This document shows, in pieces, positions 1-9,346 of a stretch of 64,000 bases of DNA. The translations under genes were made by a program, and so were the position numbers. The notes below the pieces were generated by a model. That model made no database searches, was not told the DNA's origin, and saw only the letters and a program-made list of their open reading frames with translations. Within the stretch, counting starts at the first letter, position 1. Each line of letters begins with the position of its first letter. Origin of the DNA: Spirosoma agri (lineage in GTDB: Bacteria > Bacteroidota > Bacteroidia > Cytophagales > Spirosomataceae); the NCBI RefSeq assembly GCF_010747415.1, contig NZ_JAAGNZ010000001.1:620001-684000 (forward strand), written 5' to 3'.

Positions 1-1388
1 CCTTTCTCAACGCTGTTCTGCGGATTGAGCAGACAGATCTGATTGATAATACCATTCCATCCGGTATGACCACTTAAGTTGATCTCATACGTTCTGAATT
101 GCCCGTCGCCAATAATCGGGAAGTCGATCTGGCGGTCCGGACCGTCGAGAAAGTCATAATCTTCCGGTTTACGCCAGACCATTCGGGCTATAGTTGCCTT
201 CGTTGTGAAAGCGGCCTGAATGTAAATCTTCTTCAAATCGGTTGGGTTCCAGTAGACGAACGGGCTACATACCCGGAAGTTTGCCTTCGTTGTATCGACG
301 CGCTGCCAGCGTACCGCCAGCTCGTTCTGAATAGGTGATCCCTTATCGTTGACGTTGTAATAAAACCATCCCTGACGATCCTGCGTAAATTTGAAATTAG
401 GGAGCGTGGCCGGACGCGGCTGGCTATACACATACTGCCGAATATCAGCCAGTGAGCCAACGATCAGGGTATACTCGTACTCAAAAACGCCATTATGATC
501 GATCTGGGCAAATCCGTCAGCGTTCATATACGTACTCGTAACGTCGAGTTCGTTACCTGTCTGACCGGACCCGAACGCATTCGTTTTGAATCGGAACTGG
601 TTAGGTTGATGCAGACCCACTCCACGCCCGTTGGCGTTAAGCAGTGCTGTCCAGTTTTCGGTCGTGTAATGACTGATCATCTCCCGTTGCGAAATTTCGG
701 TTACGGCTCCGTTGGTGAACGGCTGATTGCCGGTGTAGGTAACCATGCGGTAGTAGGGCGCGTTGAGATAAACGCAGGGCATCTCCTGAGTCCGGGCGTC
801 ATATTGGGTCGTATCGAGACGGTTAGCTGTTGTGCGGCTCCGTACGTGGACCGTATTCCCCTGAAGTTCGATCCAGTGCTCCATCACGCAGTCGGCAGGT
901 TCGTCGAAGAGGGGCCAGATGAGCGGAACCGTTTTGACATACAGCGTATTCTGCCCCTGCTGATAACTGACCACGCGAGCCGGATGGTTATAATAATCAC
1001 CCGTTTGAACAGGGTTCCAGCCCAGATTTCGCCAGAAATAGACCGGATCTTTGCCATTCACCGAGTAGGGGTAAGGACCCGCATACAGTGATGTTTGTAA
1101 CTGGCGACCCAGATCATAGTTATTGACCATGTTTTCCGAACTACCCGCTTCGGAGAGGTAGTTGATCGCTCCGCCCATATTCAGGTCGATCGCTACCCGC
1201 ACTTTGTCGTTGCCGATAAATAGCCGATTCTGGACAACAGGCTGGGTTTGTGGCGGCAGATTTCCCGGATTGGTAGGCGTAGTAGGCGGTGTATACGGAG
1301 CCGTAGCCGGATACTCACGGACACAGGTAAAAGCCAGCATACTAACGACGATACACAGCGAGTACAGGTAGAAGCGTGTTCGGTGCAT
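1..1388 (-). CDS. Secreted lipoprotein of unknown function, 3' end beyond the window
   Basis: About 462 codons are visible on the minus strand without a stop; the start codon is at 1386-1388 and the end lies beyond base 1. The N-terminus (MHRTRFYLYSL, then a hydrophobic stretch ending LAFTC) looks like a lipoprotein signal with Cys22 as the lipidated residue, although Thr before the Cys is not ideal. A Pro/Thr-rich linker follows, then an aromatic-rich beta domain (DKVRVAIDLNMGGAINYLSE near residue 60). The last 100 visible residues resemble a carbohydrate-binding beta-sandwich (FPIIGDGQFRTYEINLSG). I do not recognise the family. A role in polysaccharide binding at the cell surface is an inference from fold-like cues only. 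Confidence 0.75.
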   Translation of the reverse strand, partial: MHRTRFYLYSLCIVVSMLAFTCVREYPATAPYTPPTTPTNPGNLPPQTQPVVQNRLFIGNDKVRVAIDLNMGGAINYLSEAGSSENMVNNYDLGRQLQTSLYAGPYPYSVNGKDPVYFWRNLGWNPVQTGDYYNHPARVVSYQQGQNTLYVKTVPLIWPLFDEPADCVMEHWIELQGNTVHVRSRTTANRLDTTQYDARTQEMPCVYLNAPYYRMVTYTGNQPFTNGAVTEISQREMISHYTTENWTALLNANGRGVGLHQPNQFRFKTNAFGSGQTGNELDVTSTYMNADGFAQIDHNGVFEYEYTLIVGSLADIRQYVYSQPRPATLPNFKFTQDRQGWFYYNVNDKGSPIQNELAVRWQRVDTTKANFRVCSPFVYWNPTDLKKIYIQAAFTTKATIARMVWRKPEDYDFLDGPDRQIDFPIIGDGQFRTYEINLSGHTGWNGIINQICLLNPQNSVEK

Positions 1389-1755
1389 AGATTAAAAAAT
1401 GATTAAATCAAAAATACGACCCTACCCTGCGTTTTCCAACTATTATTATCCACTGACCAGCTGACGGAGCCGTAAGGGGAACAGCTGTGCTCTGACTGAA
1501 ATACAAGGGGCGTACCAAGCCGAAATTACTGTTTATGAATTGAGTGAGGTTTATCGCAGTATTAATTATTGCTACTGGTAACTCTTAGAGTTTGAGTCGG
1601 TACGTGTCGGTCGATCGCTGACAAAGGCCATTTACGGCTCCTGCTAGCCGTTTTTAACAGGCATCGCACGAAAAACGGCATTGACTTACGAACGGATAAT
1701 TTTATCTGTTCAGGTTAATTCTAAAATTCTCCTTTTCCATTCCCCCGTAAACCCC
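1389..1755. other. Intergenic region upstream of carB
   Basis: This stretch separates two divergent genes and must hold the promoter of the minus-strand lipoprotein. I see no convincing open frame, RNA gene or long repeat in it. The part from 1756 on is the carB promoter and leader. Confidence 0.5.
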
Positions 1756-1763
1756 TAATTTTG
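1756..1763 (+). promoter_or_regulatory. Bacteroidota -7 box for carB
   Basis: TAATTTTG fits the Bacteroidota -7 consensus TAnnTTTG. No clear -33 TTTG lies at the usual distance (only a T-run near 1733). It would start transcription near 1770 and leave a leader of about 120 nt before carB. Confidence 0.45.
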
Positions 1764-1784
1764 CAGGATTTTTGACTACCCCAT

Positions 1785-1886
1785 ACCGGCTTGACTAGCA
1801 AAAAGCCGGTGTTCGTCACGAGTCAATCGTTCATCATTCATTCGGGACCGCCCGGCCTGGATTCGCCCGCGCGGTTCATTGTCCCG
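1785..1886 (+). promoter_or_regulatory. Structured 5' leader of carB with two hairpins
   Basis: ACCGGCTT at 1785-1792 pairs perfectly with AAGCCGGT at 1803-1810. Further on, CGGGAC (1843-1848) can pair with GTCCCG (1881-1886), ending eight bases before the AUG. An overlapping alternative is ACCGC (1847-1851) with GCGGT (1871-1875), so the second helix could switch. Regulation of pyrimidine/arginine synthesis at this leader is an inference; no known riboswitch class is recognised. Confidence 0.35.
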
Positions 1887-1893
1887 CTGAAAA

Positions 1894-4770
1894 ATGCCTA
1901 AAAACGCTAAAATCCGCTCGGTTCTTATTATCGGTTCTGGTCCTATCGTTATCGGACAGGCTTGTGAGTTTGATTATGCCGGTTCACAGGCGGCCCGCTC
2001 CATCCGGGAGGAAGGTATTGAAGTGTCGCTGATCAACTCCAATCCGGCAACGATCATGACCGATCCAATCAACGCCGATCATGTGTATCTGCTGCCATTG
2101 GAGAAAAAATCCATTGTTGAAATCCTGAAAAAACATCAGGAAATGGGGCGGCCAATCGACGCGGTCCTGCCGACAATGGGTGGTCAAACGGCACTGAACC
2201 TGGCTATCGATTGCGACAAGGCAGGTATCTGGGAAAAATACGGTGTAGAGATCATTGGTGTGGATATCCGCGCGATCGAAACAACCGAAGATCGGGAGAA
2301 ATTCCGGCTGTTGATGCTGGAACTTGGGGCTGGTGTTTGTAAAGGTCGCACAGCCCGTTCGTTTCTGGAAGGCAAAGAAATTGCTCAGGAAATTGGCTTT
2401 CCACTCGTTATTCGCCCATCATTCACGCTTGGCGGTACGGGGGGCGGCTTTGTCAACACTCCCGAAGAATTCGATAAAGCCCTGACGAATGGCCTGCACG
2501 CGTCGCCGGTACATGAGGTCCTTGTCGAGCAGAGCGTAATGGGCTGGAAAGAGTATGAACTGGAGTTGCTGCGTGATAACAACGGCAATTTCATCATCAT
2601 CTGCTCCATTGAGAACTTCGACCCAATGGGTATTCATACCGGCGACTCTATTACGGTAGCTCCGGCCATGACCCTGCCCGATACGTTGTATCAGAAAATG
2701 CGGGATCTGTCCATTCGGGTTATGAGTGGCATCGGGCAGTTTGCGGGCGGTTGCAACATTCAGTTCTCCATCAATCCACAAACCGACGATATTATCGTCA
2801 TCGAAGTAAACCCACGCGTAAGCCGGTCGTCGGCGCTGGCCTCAAAAGCAACGGGCTATCCCATTGCCAAGATTGCCGCTAAAATGGCCGTTGGGTATAA
2901 TCTCGATGAGCTGATCAATCCGATTACGGGTACGACTTCGGCGTTTTTCGAACCGGCTATCGATTACGTCATCGTAAAAGTGCCACGCTGGAACTTCGAC
3001 AAATTTCCGGGTGCTGACCGGTCACTGGGCTTACAAATGAAGTCGGTGGGCGAAGCGATGGGTATTGGCCGGAATTTCCAAGAAGCCTTGCAAAAAGCCT
3101 GTCAATCGCTCGAGATTCGCCGGAATGGTCTCGGCGCCGATGGTCGCGAACTGACCGACCGTGATGCGTTGCGGCAGAGTCTGGCGCATCCGAGCTGGAA
3201 CCGACTGTTTCATATCTACGATGCGTTCAAAGCCGGTATGTCGTTCCGTACGATTCAGCAGTTGACTAAAATCGATCCCTGGTTCCTGCATCAGATCGAG
3301 GAACTGATCGAACTGGAACGTGAGATCGAACAATATGATCTGGACGATTTACCCCCCGAATTGCTGCGCACGGCAAAACAAAAAGGGTACGCGGATCGGC
3401 AGCTTGCCCACTTGTTGCAGGTCAGAGAGAGCAAGATTTATCAGTACCGGCAGAAGCATAATATCCGACGGGTGTTCAAATGCGTAGATACCTGTGCCGC
3501 GGAGTTTGAGGCAAAAACGCCGTACTATTATTCGACGTTCAACAACCAGTTGCCCATCACCACCGACCGGCCGGAACCTGTTTCTGATCTGCCTGGTAAC
3601 GAGTCGATTCGGAGCGACCGGAAAAAGATCGTTGTGCTAGGATCGGGACCAAACCGCATCGGGCAGGGTATCGAGTTCGATTACTCCTGCGTACATGGCG
3701 TGTTGGCCGCGAAGGAAGCGGGTTATGAGACGATCATGATCAACTGTAATCCGGAAACGGTCTCTACCGATCCTGACATTGCCGATAAACTGTATTTCGA
3801 GCCAGTCTTCTGGGAGCACGTACACGCCATCATCATGCACGAACAGCCCGAAGGCGTCATTGTGCAACTGGGTGGACAGACGGCGCTTAAGATGGCGGAG
3901 AAGCTTACCCGCTACGGGATCAAAATTATTGGTACAAGCTGGGAAGCGCTCGATCTGGCCGAAGACCGGGGTCATTTCTCCGACATGCTTCGTCAACTCG
4001 ACATTCCGTATCCTAAATTTGGCACCATTCGCGAGTCGGAAGGAGCAATCGAACTATCGCGGGAGTTGGGCTTCCCACTTCTGGTACGACCAAGTTACGT
4101 GCTCGGCGGTCAGAACATGAAGATAGTTATCAACGAGAATGAACTGGAGCAGCACGTGATGAAGATCCTGAAGGATATTCCCGATAACAACATCCTGCTC
4201 GACCACTTTCTTGAAAACGCCATTGAAGCCGAAGCCGACGCGATCTGCGATGGCGAAGACGTCTACATCATCGGCATCATGGAACACATTGAACCGGCGG
4301 GGATTCACTCCGGCGACTCGTATGCGGTGTTACCCACGTTCGATCTGAGTGAAAATGTGCTCCGGCAGATTGAAGAGCATACCAAAAAGATTGCCGTCGC
4401 GCTGAAAACCGTCGGGCTGATCAATATTCAGTTTGCGATCAAGGACGAGATCGTCTATATCATTGAAGCCAATCCACGTGCCAGCCGGACGGTGCCGTTC
4501 ATCTGTAAGGCCTATCAGGAGCCGTATGTCAACTACGCGACGAAGGTGATGCTGGGCGATAAGAAGGTGAAAGATTTTGACTTTAAGCCGGTGAAGAAAG
4601 GATACGCGATCAAGATTCCAGTGTTCTCGTTCAGCAAATTCCCGAACGTCAACAAAGAACTCGGTCCCGAAATGAAATCGACGGGTGAAGGAATTTACTT
4701 CATCGACGATCTGAGCGACGACTTCTTCCAGAAAGTATACGCCGAACGGAATCTCTACCTGAGCCGGTAG
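1894..4770 (+). CDS. carB: Carbamoyl-phosphate synthase large subunit
   Basis: Makes carbamoyl phosphate from ammonia (delivered by CarA), bicarbonate and two ATP, feeding pyrimidine and arginine synthesis in the cytoplasm. Two homologous halves are visible. The first begins IRSVLIIGSGPIVIGQACEF and has an ATP-grasp core with the RPSFTLGGTGGG loop. The second begins near residue 577 (KKIVVLGSGPNRIGQGIEF) with the matching RPSYVLGGQNM loop. The helical oligomerisation region lies between them. At 958 aa it is about 110 residues shorter than the E. coli protein: it stops just after the LGPEMKSTGE segment, so the C-terminal MGS-like allosteric domain is missing. Short CarB forms are known in Bacteroidota, so this is probably natural. 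carA is not adjacent. Confidence 0.97.
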   Translation: MPKNAKIRSVLIIGSGPIVIGQACEFDYAGSQAARSIREEGIEVSLINSNPATIMTDPINADHVYLLPLEKKSIVEILKKHQEMGRPIDAVLPTMGGQTALNLAIDCDKAGIWEKYGVEIIGVDIRAIETTEDREKFRLLMLELGAGVCKGRTARSFLEGKEIAQEIGFPLVIRPSFTLGGTGGGFVNTPEEFDKALTNGLHASPVHEVLVEQSVMGWKEYELELLRDNNGNFIIICSIENFDPMGIHTGDSITVAPAMTLPDTLYQKMRDLSIRVMSGIGQFAGGCNIQFSINPQTDDIIVIEVNPRVSRSSALASKATGYPIAKIAAKMAVGYNLDELINPITGTTSAFFEPAIDYVIVKVPRWNFDKFPGADRSLGLQMKSVGEAMGIGRNFQEALQKACQSLEIRRNGLGADGRELTDRDALRQSLAHPSWNRLFHIYDAFKAGMSFRTIQQLTKIDPWFLHQIEELIELEREIEQYDLDDLPPELLRTAKQKGYADRQLAHLLQVRESKIYQYRQKHNIRRVFKCVDTCAAEFEAKTPYYYSTFNNQLPITTDRPEPVSDLPGNESIRSDRKKIVVLGSGPNRIGQGIEFDYSCVHGVLAAKEAGYETIMINCNPETVSTDPDIADKLYFEPVFWEHVHAIIMHEQPEGVIVQLGGQTALKMAEKLTRYGIKIIGTSWEALDLAEDRGHFSDMLRQLDIPYPKFGTIRESEGAIELSRELGFPLLVRPSYVLGGQNMKIVINENELEQHVMKILKDIPDNNILLDHFLENAIEAEADAICDGEDVYIIGIMEHIEPAGIHSGDSYAVLPTFDLSENVLRQIEEHTKKIAVALKTVGLINIQFAIKDEIVYIIEANPRASRTVPFICKAYQEPYVNYATKVMLGDKKVKDFDFKPVKKGYAIKIPVFSFSKFPNVNKELGPEMKSTGEGIYFIDDLSDDFFQKVYAERNLYLSR

Positions 4771-4790
4771 GAACCGAAATTAGTAATCAA

Positions 4791-4835
4791 AACGCAACAG
4801 CCCGGCCTACTCTAAGCAGGCCGGGCTGTTGCGTT
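4791..4835. terminator. Bidirectional terminator between carB and the DUF4394 gene
   Basis: A perfect 18-bp stem (AACGCAACAGCCCGGCCT at 4791-4808 against 4818-4835) with a 9-nt loop lies between two convergent stop codons. There is no long U-tract on either side. Its position makes it the shared transcript end. Confidence 0.75.
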
Positions 4836-4857
4836 ACCGGGTGGAAAATATAGTTTA

Positions 4858-6456
4858 TTAGAAACCCAGGCCGACAGCAAATCCGCGGATGGAAGGATTG
4901 CCACTCAATGTAGCACCCGCTGTAGCCGCTCCCGTCGTTAAGTTGATCGTGTATACTTTAGATGATCCACCCGAACGAAGCAGGGCATAACCTGTGTTCG
5001 ACGTACCGCCGATGTCGAAGCCATTGCCGCCTTCGATCTCGACGCCTAATGGGCCAACAGGGACCAGCGTACCGTCGTTTGGCGGAGCCTGCCGCACTAG
5101 CAACGCACTACCCGTACGAGTGTCGATATCGAAGAGCGTCGTAGCGGTCGAACCCGCGAAGTTGTTTGTGTACGCTGCGCCCGTTACGTTCGGTGAGCCC
5201 TGACCAGAAGCGAACGCCAAGGTGCCATCTACTGCGGCTACTGTTCCATTATCCGGATTGAGTCGCAGATCCTGCCCGTTGAAACCAACTAGCCGAATGC
5301 GGTCAACCGTTGGGTTGAAGTCAAAGCCAAAATCACCGCCCCCGCTTGGTATCGATGGAGAAAACGAGCCTGAACCAATCGCCGTTGCCGCTCCGTTCGA
5401 TGTGTTGATCGTGTAAAGCCGGCTCGTGCTGCCCAGCGCATAAAGCTGACCATTGGCAGGACGAAAATCAATACCATACACGGTTTCACCACCTTGTAGG
5501 CCCGTTATGGACTTAGTAACCGACGATCCGGTCATTGGGTTGAAAATATGCAGCATATTGGCACCATCAACGGCGTAGGCAACGGGTTCGGTTTGAATGG
5601 CTAAGCCAACGATGCTCGTCGAACCAGGCAAATCACCCAGCCGCTCAGCACGACCGCTTGTCAGATTGATCTCATAAAGACCTTGTGTAATACCGTTGAT
5701 CAACGTCGCAATCGCATTACCGTCCGGTGCAATGTCAAAACTGCCCCGACCAGCAATATCAATACCCAATGAACCGACTTCAACCAGTGTACCATTGTTG
5801 GGCGGATCCTGACGATACAGTTTGTCGGTGATAGGGTCGATGTCATATAGCGTCGTCGTTGTAACACCCGCCCGGCTGTTCGTGTAAGCAACTGCCGAAA
5901 CGGCTGCGTTCGCAACCCCGTTGATTGGACCGTCAACAATCATCACGGCTCCCGTTTCCGGGTTCAGCCGCAAATTCTGTCCTTTGTTGGTAACAAGCCG
6001 GATGCGATCAACCGTTGGGTTGAAATCGAAACCAACCACGTCGCCGTTGATGCTCGGTGTAAACGGCCCCGATCCCAGTGGGGTAGCAACGCCGTTGGCA
6101 AGGTTGATCATGTAAACCCGGCTGCCGTTACTTACGCCGTACAACTGACCTGTAGCGGGCCGGAAATCGATGCTTACCAGCCGTTCGTTGTTCTGAACGC
6201 CGGTGATGCTGATCGTTCCCTGGTTTACCCCTGGGTTTTGCGTGTTTATCTTCAGCAACTGGTTGTTATCGGTCAGCGCATAAAACATAAAGTCGGCTGA
6301 CAAACGGGCATTGGCGGTGCCGTAATTACTTTGCGGGTCTAACGGCTGAACATCCCGACAGGCGTTGAGCGACAGCAACAATCCGAAAGAGAGCAGACCA
6401 GCTAGGGAGCGGAGAGGTTTGTTGTAGGACATAATTGGTTGGGAAAAAGATTTCAT
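4858..6456 (-). CDS. DUF4394-domain lipoprotein, two tandem copies
   Basis: A signal of lipoprotein type ends LSLNAC with Cys33, so the protein is probably exported and lipid-anchored. The mature part is two copies of the same unit (about residues 55-285 and 290-532). Each has the DUF4394 landmarks VxGIDFRPAxGQLY, FDFNPTVDRIRLV, GQ(N/D)LRLNP and LYDIDxxT. The repeats look like beta-propeller blades. No enzymatic residues are evident and the function is unknown. An alternative start at Met9 would still keep the signal. It ends convergent to carB across a shared terminator. Confidence 0.88.
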   Translation of the reverse strand: MKSFSQPIMSYNKPLRSLAGLLSFGLLLSLNACRDVQPLDPQSNYGTANARLSADFMFYALTDNNQLLKINTQNPGVNQGTISITGVQNNERLVSIDFRPATGQLYGVSNGSRVYMINLANGVATPLGSGPFTPSINGDVVGFDFNPTVDRIRLVTNKGQNLRLNPETGAVMIVDGPINGVANAAVSAVAYTNSRAGVTTTTLYDIDPITDKLYRQDPPNNGTLVEVGSLGIDIAGRGSFDIAPDGNAIATLINGITQGLYEINLTSGRAERLGDLPGSTSIVGLAIQTEPVAYAVDGANMLHIFNPMTGSSVTKSITGLQGGETVYGIDFRPANGQLYALGSTSRLYTINTSNGAATAIGSGSFSPSIPSGGGDFGFDFNPTVDRIRLVGFNGQDLRLNPDNGTVAAVDGTLAFASGQGSPNVTGAAYTNNFAGSTATTLFDIDTRTGSALLVRQAPPNDGTLVPVGPLGVEIEGGNGFDIGGTSNTGYALLRSGGSSKVYTINLTTGAATAGATLSGNPSIRGFAVGLGF

Positions 6457-6759
6457 AAGCGTGTATAATAACTGAATGCCTATACGGACATTAACTCGGA
6501 ACGGATTGGGTTGTATTAAAAAAAGATTAAAATTATATTTTGTGGTAGGTACGGCTTTCGTAAAAACTGGCGTTTGTAAGCATTTGATTCATAAGTGTTT
6601 TCTTAGAACTGGTTGCCCTTGGCTCGTGATTATTGATGTCAAAACGAGTCTGAAAAGTCAAGAAATCAACGTTTGGTTTTAATTTCTTTTAATCCGTCTG
6701 ATGAGGCTGGTCTAAAGAATCACCACATGCTGACTCGTCCTGAAATCAACCTTTGATCG
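6457..6759. other. AT-rich intergenic region, no supported gene
   Basis: It lies between two minus-strand genes and probably carries the promoter of the DUF4394 lipoprotein. A 68-codon plus-strand frame (6476-6682) has no family resemblance or initiation context and is treated as chance. Confidence 0.5.
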
Positions 6760-6801
6760 CACAAAAAAGCCCTGTCGGTCATCCGACAGGGCTTTTTTGT
6801 G
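6760..6801 (-). terminator. Strong intrinsic terminator of the PorT-like gene
   Basis: A perfect 19-bp stem (6760-6778 with 6783-6801) and a 4-nt loop include the A-tract/T-tract in the stem itself. It lies 19 bases past the stop of the beta-barrel gene and, because of the symmetric A/T runs, could work in both directions. Confidence 0.85.
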
Positions 6802-6820
6802 CCAATACCTTCCTAGAAAA

Positions 6821-7519
6821 CTATTTCCGGTAACGGCTGCGATATTCAGGGCCAACACCAAAGCCATAGCCTAGCGTTATAGTAGCGCCTGAGTTATAAA
6901 CATTCTGAGCGCCAGTTCCACCCCGTATAGGCTGCTTGGTTATATCGGTCAGTCCAAATGTGTAACGAGCATCGATCAGGAAACGCTGCCGCTGACCAAA
7001 TCCTGGAAAATTTAACTGGAAGCCAGCGAACAAGCCAAGATCAGCATTCTTGAACGCCTGGGAATTGTCTACATCGGGTTGAGCCACGCCGTTCGTCTTC
7101 TGCTTAACGACTTGGGCGCTCAGGGGTATAAACAGCGAAGGGCCAAAGAAAATGTTAGGTCTGAAGTTGCCATCAAGCGTCAGGAAGTAACGTAACGCAA
7201 TCGGAATCTCCAGATAGTTTATCCGATGTTTAAATTCTTCGGGTACACCGTTTGTGTTGCCTTCAAACTTACCACCGCGTTGAGAATACAACACGTCAGC
7301 GGAGATGCCGAAGTGATTGAGGGAGCTGTACATCAGAAAAGCGCCGGCAGTCAGACCCGGAGTCAACTTGAAATTTTGTACATCGCCCCGCAATGTGGAC
7401 ATATTCAAGCCAATACGGGGGCCTGCGCTAAAGCGTTGCTGTGCATAAGTAGTTGATAGGCAACTTAATAGGGCTACGCATAGAATGGTGAGAAAACGTA
7501 GCGAAATTGAGCGAAACAT
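6821..7519 (-). CDS. Outer-membrane beta-barrel protein, PorT-like family
   Basis: A 232-aa protein with a Sec signal ending CLSTTYAQ. A small beta-barrel of alternating aromatic and polar strands follows: FSAGPRIGLNMSTL, YLEIPIALRYFL, then FGPSLFIPLSA and RFLIDARYTFGLTDI. The last strands are rich in Gly and Tyr. This is the layout of the PorT/outer-membrane-protein family PF13568, common in Bacteroidota and usually of unknown individual function. It is followed by its own strong terminator, so it is probably monocistronic. Confidence 0.85.
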   Translation of the reverse strand: MFRSISLRFLTILCVALLSCLSTTYAQQRFSAGPRIGLNMSTLRGDVQNFKLTPGLTAGAFLMYSSLNHFGISADVLYSQRGGKFEGNTNGVPEEFKHRINYLEIPIALRYFLTLDGNFRPNIFFGPSLFIPLSAQVVKQKTNGVAQPDVDNSQAFKNADLGLFAGFQLNFPGFGQRQRFLIDARYTFGLTDITKQPIRGGTGAQNVYNSGATITLGYGFGVGPEYRSRYRK

Positions 7520-7710
7520 AGAATGTAGAATTGTTTGTTATGCCCGGTTAACGCTCGTTCTTTCGAAAATGTTTTACTCTATCAAGTGAGTTCTTATATC
7601 CCGGCTCTGGAACGGGTAATTTATAAAGATTCGTAGTAAGTAATCACCTGCTGGATGATGGCAGCCAAGGCATCGGAAGACACTCGTTTCGCCACGAGTC
7701 AGAAACCCAC

Positions 7711-8130
7711 TCAGGCGGTTCTCATAGAGAACGTAAACGCTACGTTCGTCGGGTTTATGCGCTTGATTTGCTGCGTCGTTTTAGGCGTATCGACGGGTTT
7801 CGGTTTGGCAGGTTGTTTCGGGAAGAAGAATATAAAATAGATCGCCATAGCCAGCATGAAGAGAATGGCAGCGGTCGTTGTGGCAATCCAGAGAGGCCAC
7901 AGCCTTTTTTTTGTGGCCGTGGTATGAATGCGCTCCTGTAACGCCCCCCGCAGACTGGCCAGCTGTTCGGCGGTAGGCTTGGCGGTTTGCTGCATCGCTT
8001 CAAGTCCGGCCAGTGCGTCGGCATAAAAAGGATCTTCCAGCAGCAACCGCTCGACCCGGTGCTGCGCCGGACCAGTCAGTCTTCCGGCCTGGTAGGCTCG
8101 CAAATCGTCAAAAGTCAATTGGTCATTCAT
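7711..8130 (-). CDS. Membrane-anchored anti-sigma-like protein
   Basis: A 139-aa protein directly downstream of an ECF sigma gene (27-bp gap, same strand). The N-terminal half is a soluble helical domain (DQLTFDDLRAYQAGRLTG, with HRVERLLLEDPFYADALAGLE) of the type seen in Bacteroidota anti-sigma proteins, but without the zinc-binding HxxxCxxC signature. A single transmembrane helix follows (about residues 79-102) and then a short basic Pro-rich tail outside. The likely role is to hold the neighbouring sigma factor at the inner membrane. Assignment rests mainly on context and topology. Confidence 0.65.
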   Translation of the reverse strand: MNDQLTFDDLRAYQAGRLTGPAQHRVERLLLEDPFYADALAGLEAMQQTAKPTAEQLASLRGALQERIHTTATKKRLWPLWIATTTAAILFMLAMAIYFIFFFPKQPAKPKPVDTPKTTQQIKRINPTNVAFTFSMRTA

Positions 8131-8157
8131 AGTAGTAATACAAACGGGCCATCGAAG

Positions 8158-8754
8158 TTATTTGCTCATGCAAAGTTTCAGCATTCGTCGCCCGTTTTGC
8201 AAATAACTTTTTACTTGTTTAAGCTCGAAACCGGTCAGGTCCGCAACTTCCGTGTAACTTTTTTGATCAAGGTAGAATAGTGTCAGACACATGCGTTGTT
8301 CACTGGGCAGCGTTTGCAGACAGGCTTCCATCCGCGTCAGATCTTCTTCGAGATCAAGCGTTCGATCGTCTGATTCGTCAGCGATCAGGGTCGTAACCGG
8401 ATTCTCTTCGGTTTCGCTCTCACCTGTCAATCCTGATAATTGAACGGCCCTGGGATGCGTCTGACTTTTACGCAACTGCATCAGGCAGTAATTGCGGGCA
8501 ACGCTGTGAAGCCAGGACTGAAACTGTTGAACATCGTGTTTGCGAAGATCAGTAATCAACTGCTCAAACAGGTGCATCACAGCATCTTTGGCTTCGTCTT
8601 CGTCGCGCAGGTAGTTGTAGCAAACGGCGTAGACCAACTCCATGTGTTGCTCATAGAGTTCGCCCAACACGGCCAGATCGCCCGTGGCACGGTATGCCGA
8701 GATGTACTCCGCATCGGTGGTGGGTCTGGATTTACGGAACCGTTTCAGAAACAT
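8158..8754 (-). CDS. ECF-type RNA polymerase sigma factor
   Basis: A 198-aa sigma-70 family protein. Region 2 spans about residues 28-95 (LYEQHMELVYAVCYNYL, DEDEAKDAVMHLFEQL, FQSWLHSVARNYC). Region 4 is at about 140-195 (LQTLPSEQRMCLTLFYLDQ, then SYTEVADLTGFELKQVKSYL). The linker is acidic (EDLT, ESETEEN). It is followed by a membrane protein that is probably its anti-sigma factor, so activation by an envelope signal is likely. Its target promoters cannot be told from this window. Confidence 0.92.
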   Translation of the reverse strand: MFLKRFRKSRPTTDAEYISAYRATGDLAVLGELYEQHMELVYAVCYNYLRDEDEAKDAVMHLFEQLITDLRKHDVQQFQSWLHSVARNYCLMQLRKSQTHPRAVQLSGLTGESETEENPVTTLIADESDDRTLDLEEDLTRMEACLQTLPSEQRMCLTLFYLDQKSYTEVADLTGFELKQVKSYLQNGRRMLKLCMSK

Positions 8755-8943
8755 ACGCTGCCTGCCTGCTTATCCTATAGATGTACGAAGTCATATAATT
8801 CCATAACTAACCCGGATCTAATTCGAAAACCGATCAGATAGAGCCTATGAACAACAGCTCTGGCAAATTAGCTCGATAACCGATTCGCTTGATAACCTTC
8901 TTTGGGCGGTATTCGTTGAGTATACACACAAATACTCACTGTC

Positions 8944-9237
8944 ATGAAACGCATCGTATTTAGTACCACTGTTCTATGGGTCGGCTTACTGGTCAGTGCT
9001 TCTGCCCAAAGCAACCAGGCCCCGACTATGCAGCAAACAACGTCGACGGAAGACAATCGGCGGGCTAACCTACCTAAACCCATGCTGAAAAAAATGAGCG
9101 GGCAGGAGCAGAGAAAACTGGAGAAAGGTATGGACACGACCTTGCCCAAAAATCGGCCTAATCCGAATCGGAAACAACGTCGGTTACGGCCTGATTCGCT
9201 CCGACGGGGAGGGGCCACGCGGGTCGATACAATTTGA
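8944..9237 (+). CDS. Small basic secreted protein
   Basis: A 97-aa protein with a clear Sec signal peptide (MKRIVFSTTVLWVGLLVSASAQ). The short mature part is rich in Lys, Arg, Asn and Pro, with no hydrophobic core (KPMLKKMSGQEQRKLEKG, then NRPNPNRKQRRLRPDSLRRG). It is predicted to be disordered in the periplasm. No family is recognised. It lies divergent from the ECF sigma gene and just upstream of another small basic secreted protein on the same strand (109-bp gap). Confidence 0.6.
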   Translation: MKRIVFSTTVLWVGLLVSASAQSNQAPTMQQTTSTEDNRRANLPKPMLKKMSGQEQRKLEKGMDTTLPKNRPNPNRKQRRLRPDSLRRGGATRVDTI

Positions 9238-9346
9238 TAAGGAACAGACAGTTTCCATCTGCCTGAACCCAACCGATAATTCATAATCGGATTCGAACAA
9301 ATGAGTAGCTCACAGAGTCTTATTCTAGCTAAAACAAAACAACGTT

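Noticed and set aside
495..1091. A 198-codon plus-strand open frame
   Set aside because: It lies wholly antisense to the coding frame of the partial lipoprotein, which has a signal peptide and folded-domain pattern, whereas this frame has no family-like pattern.
6476..6682. A 68-codon plus-strand open frame in the AT-rich gap
   Set aside because: No recognisable domain, no initiation context and low-complexity AT composition; likely chance.
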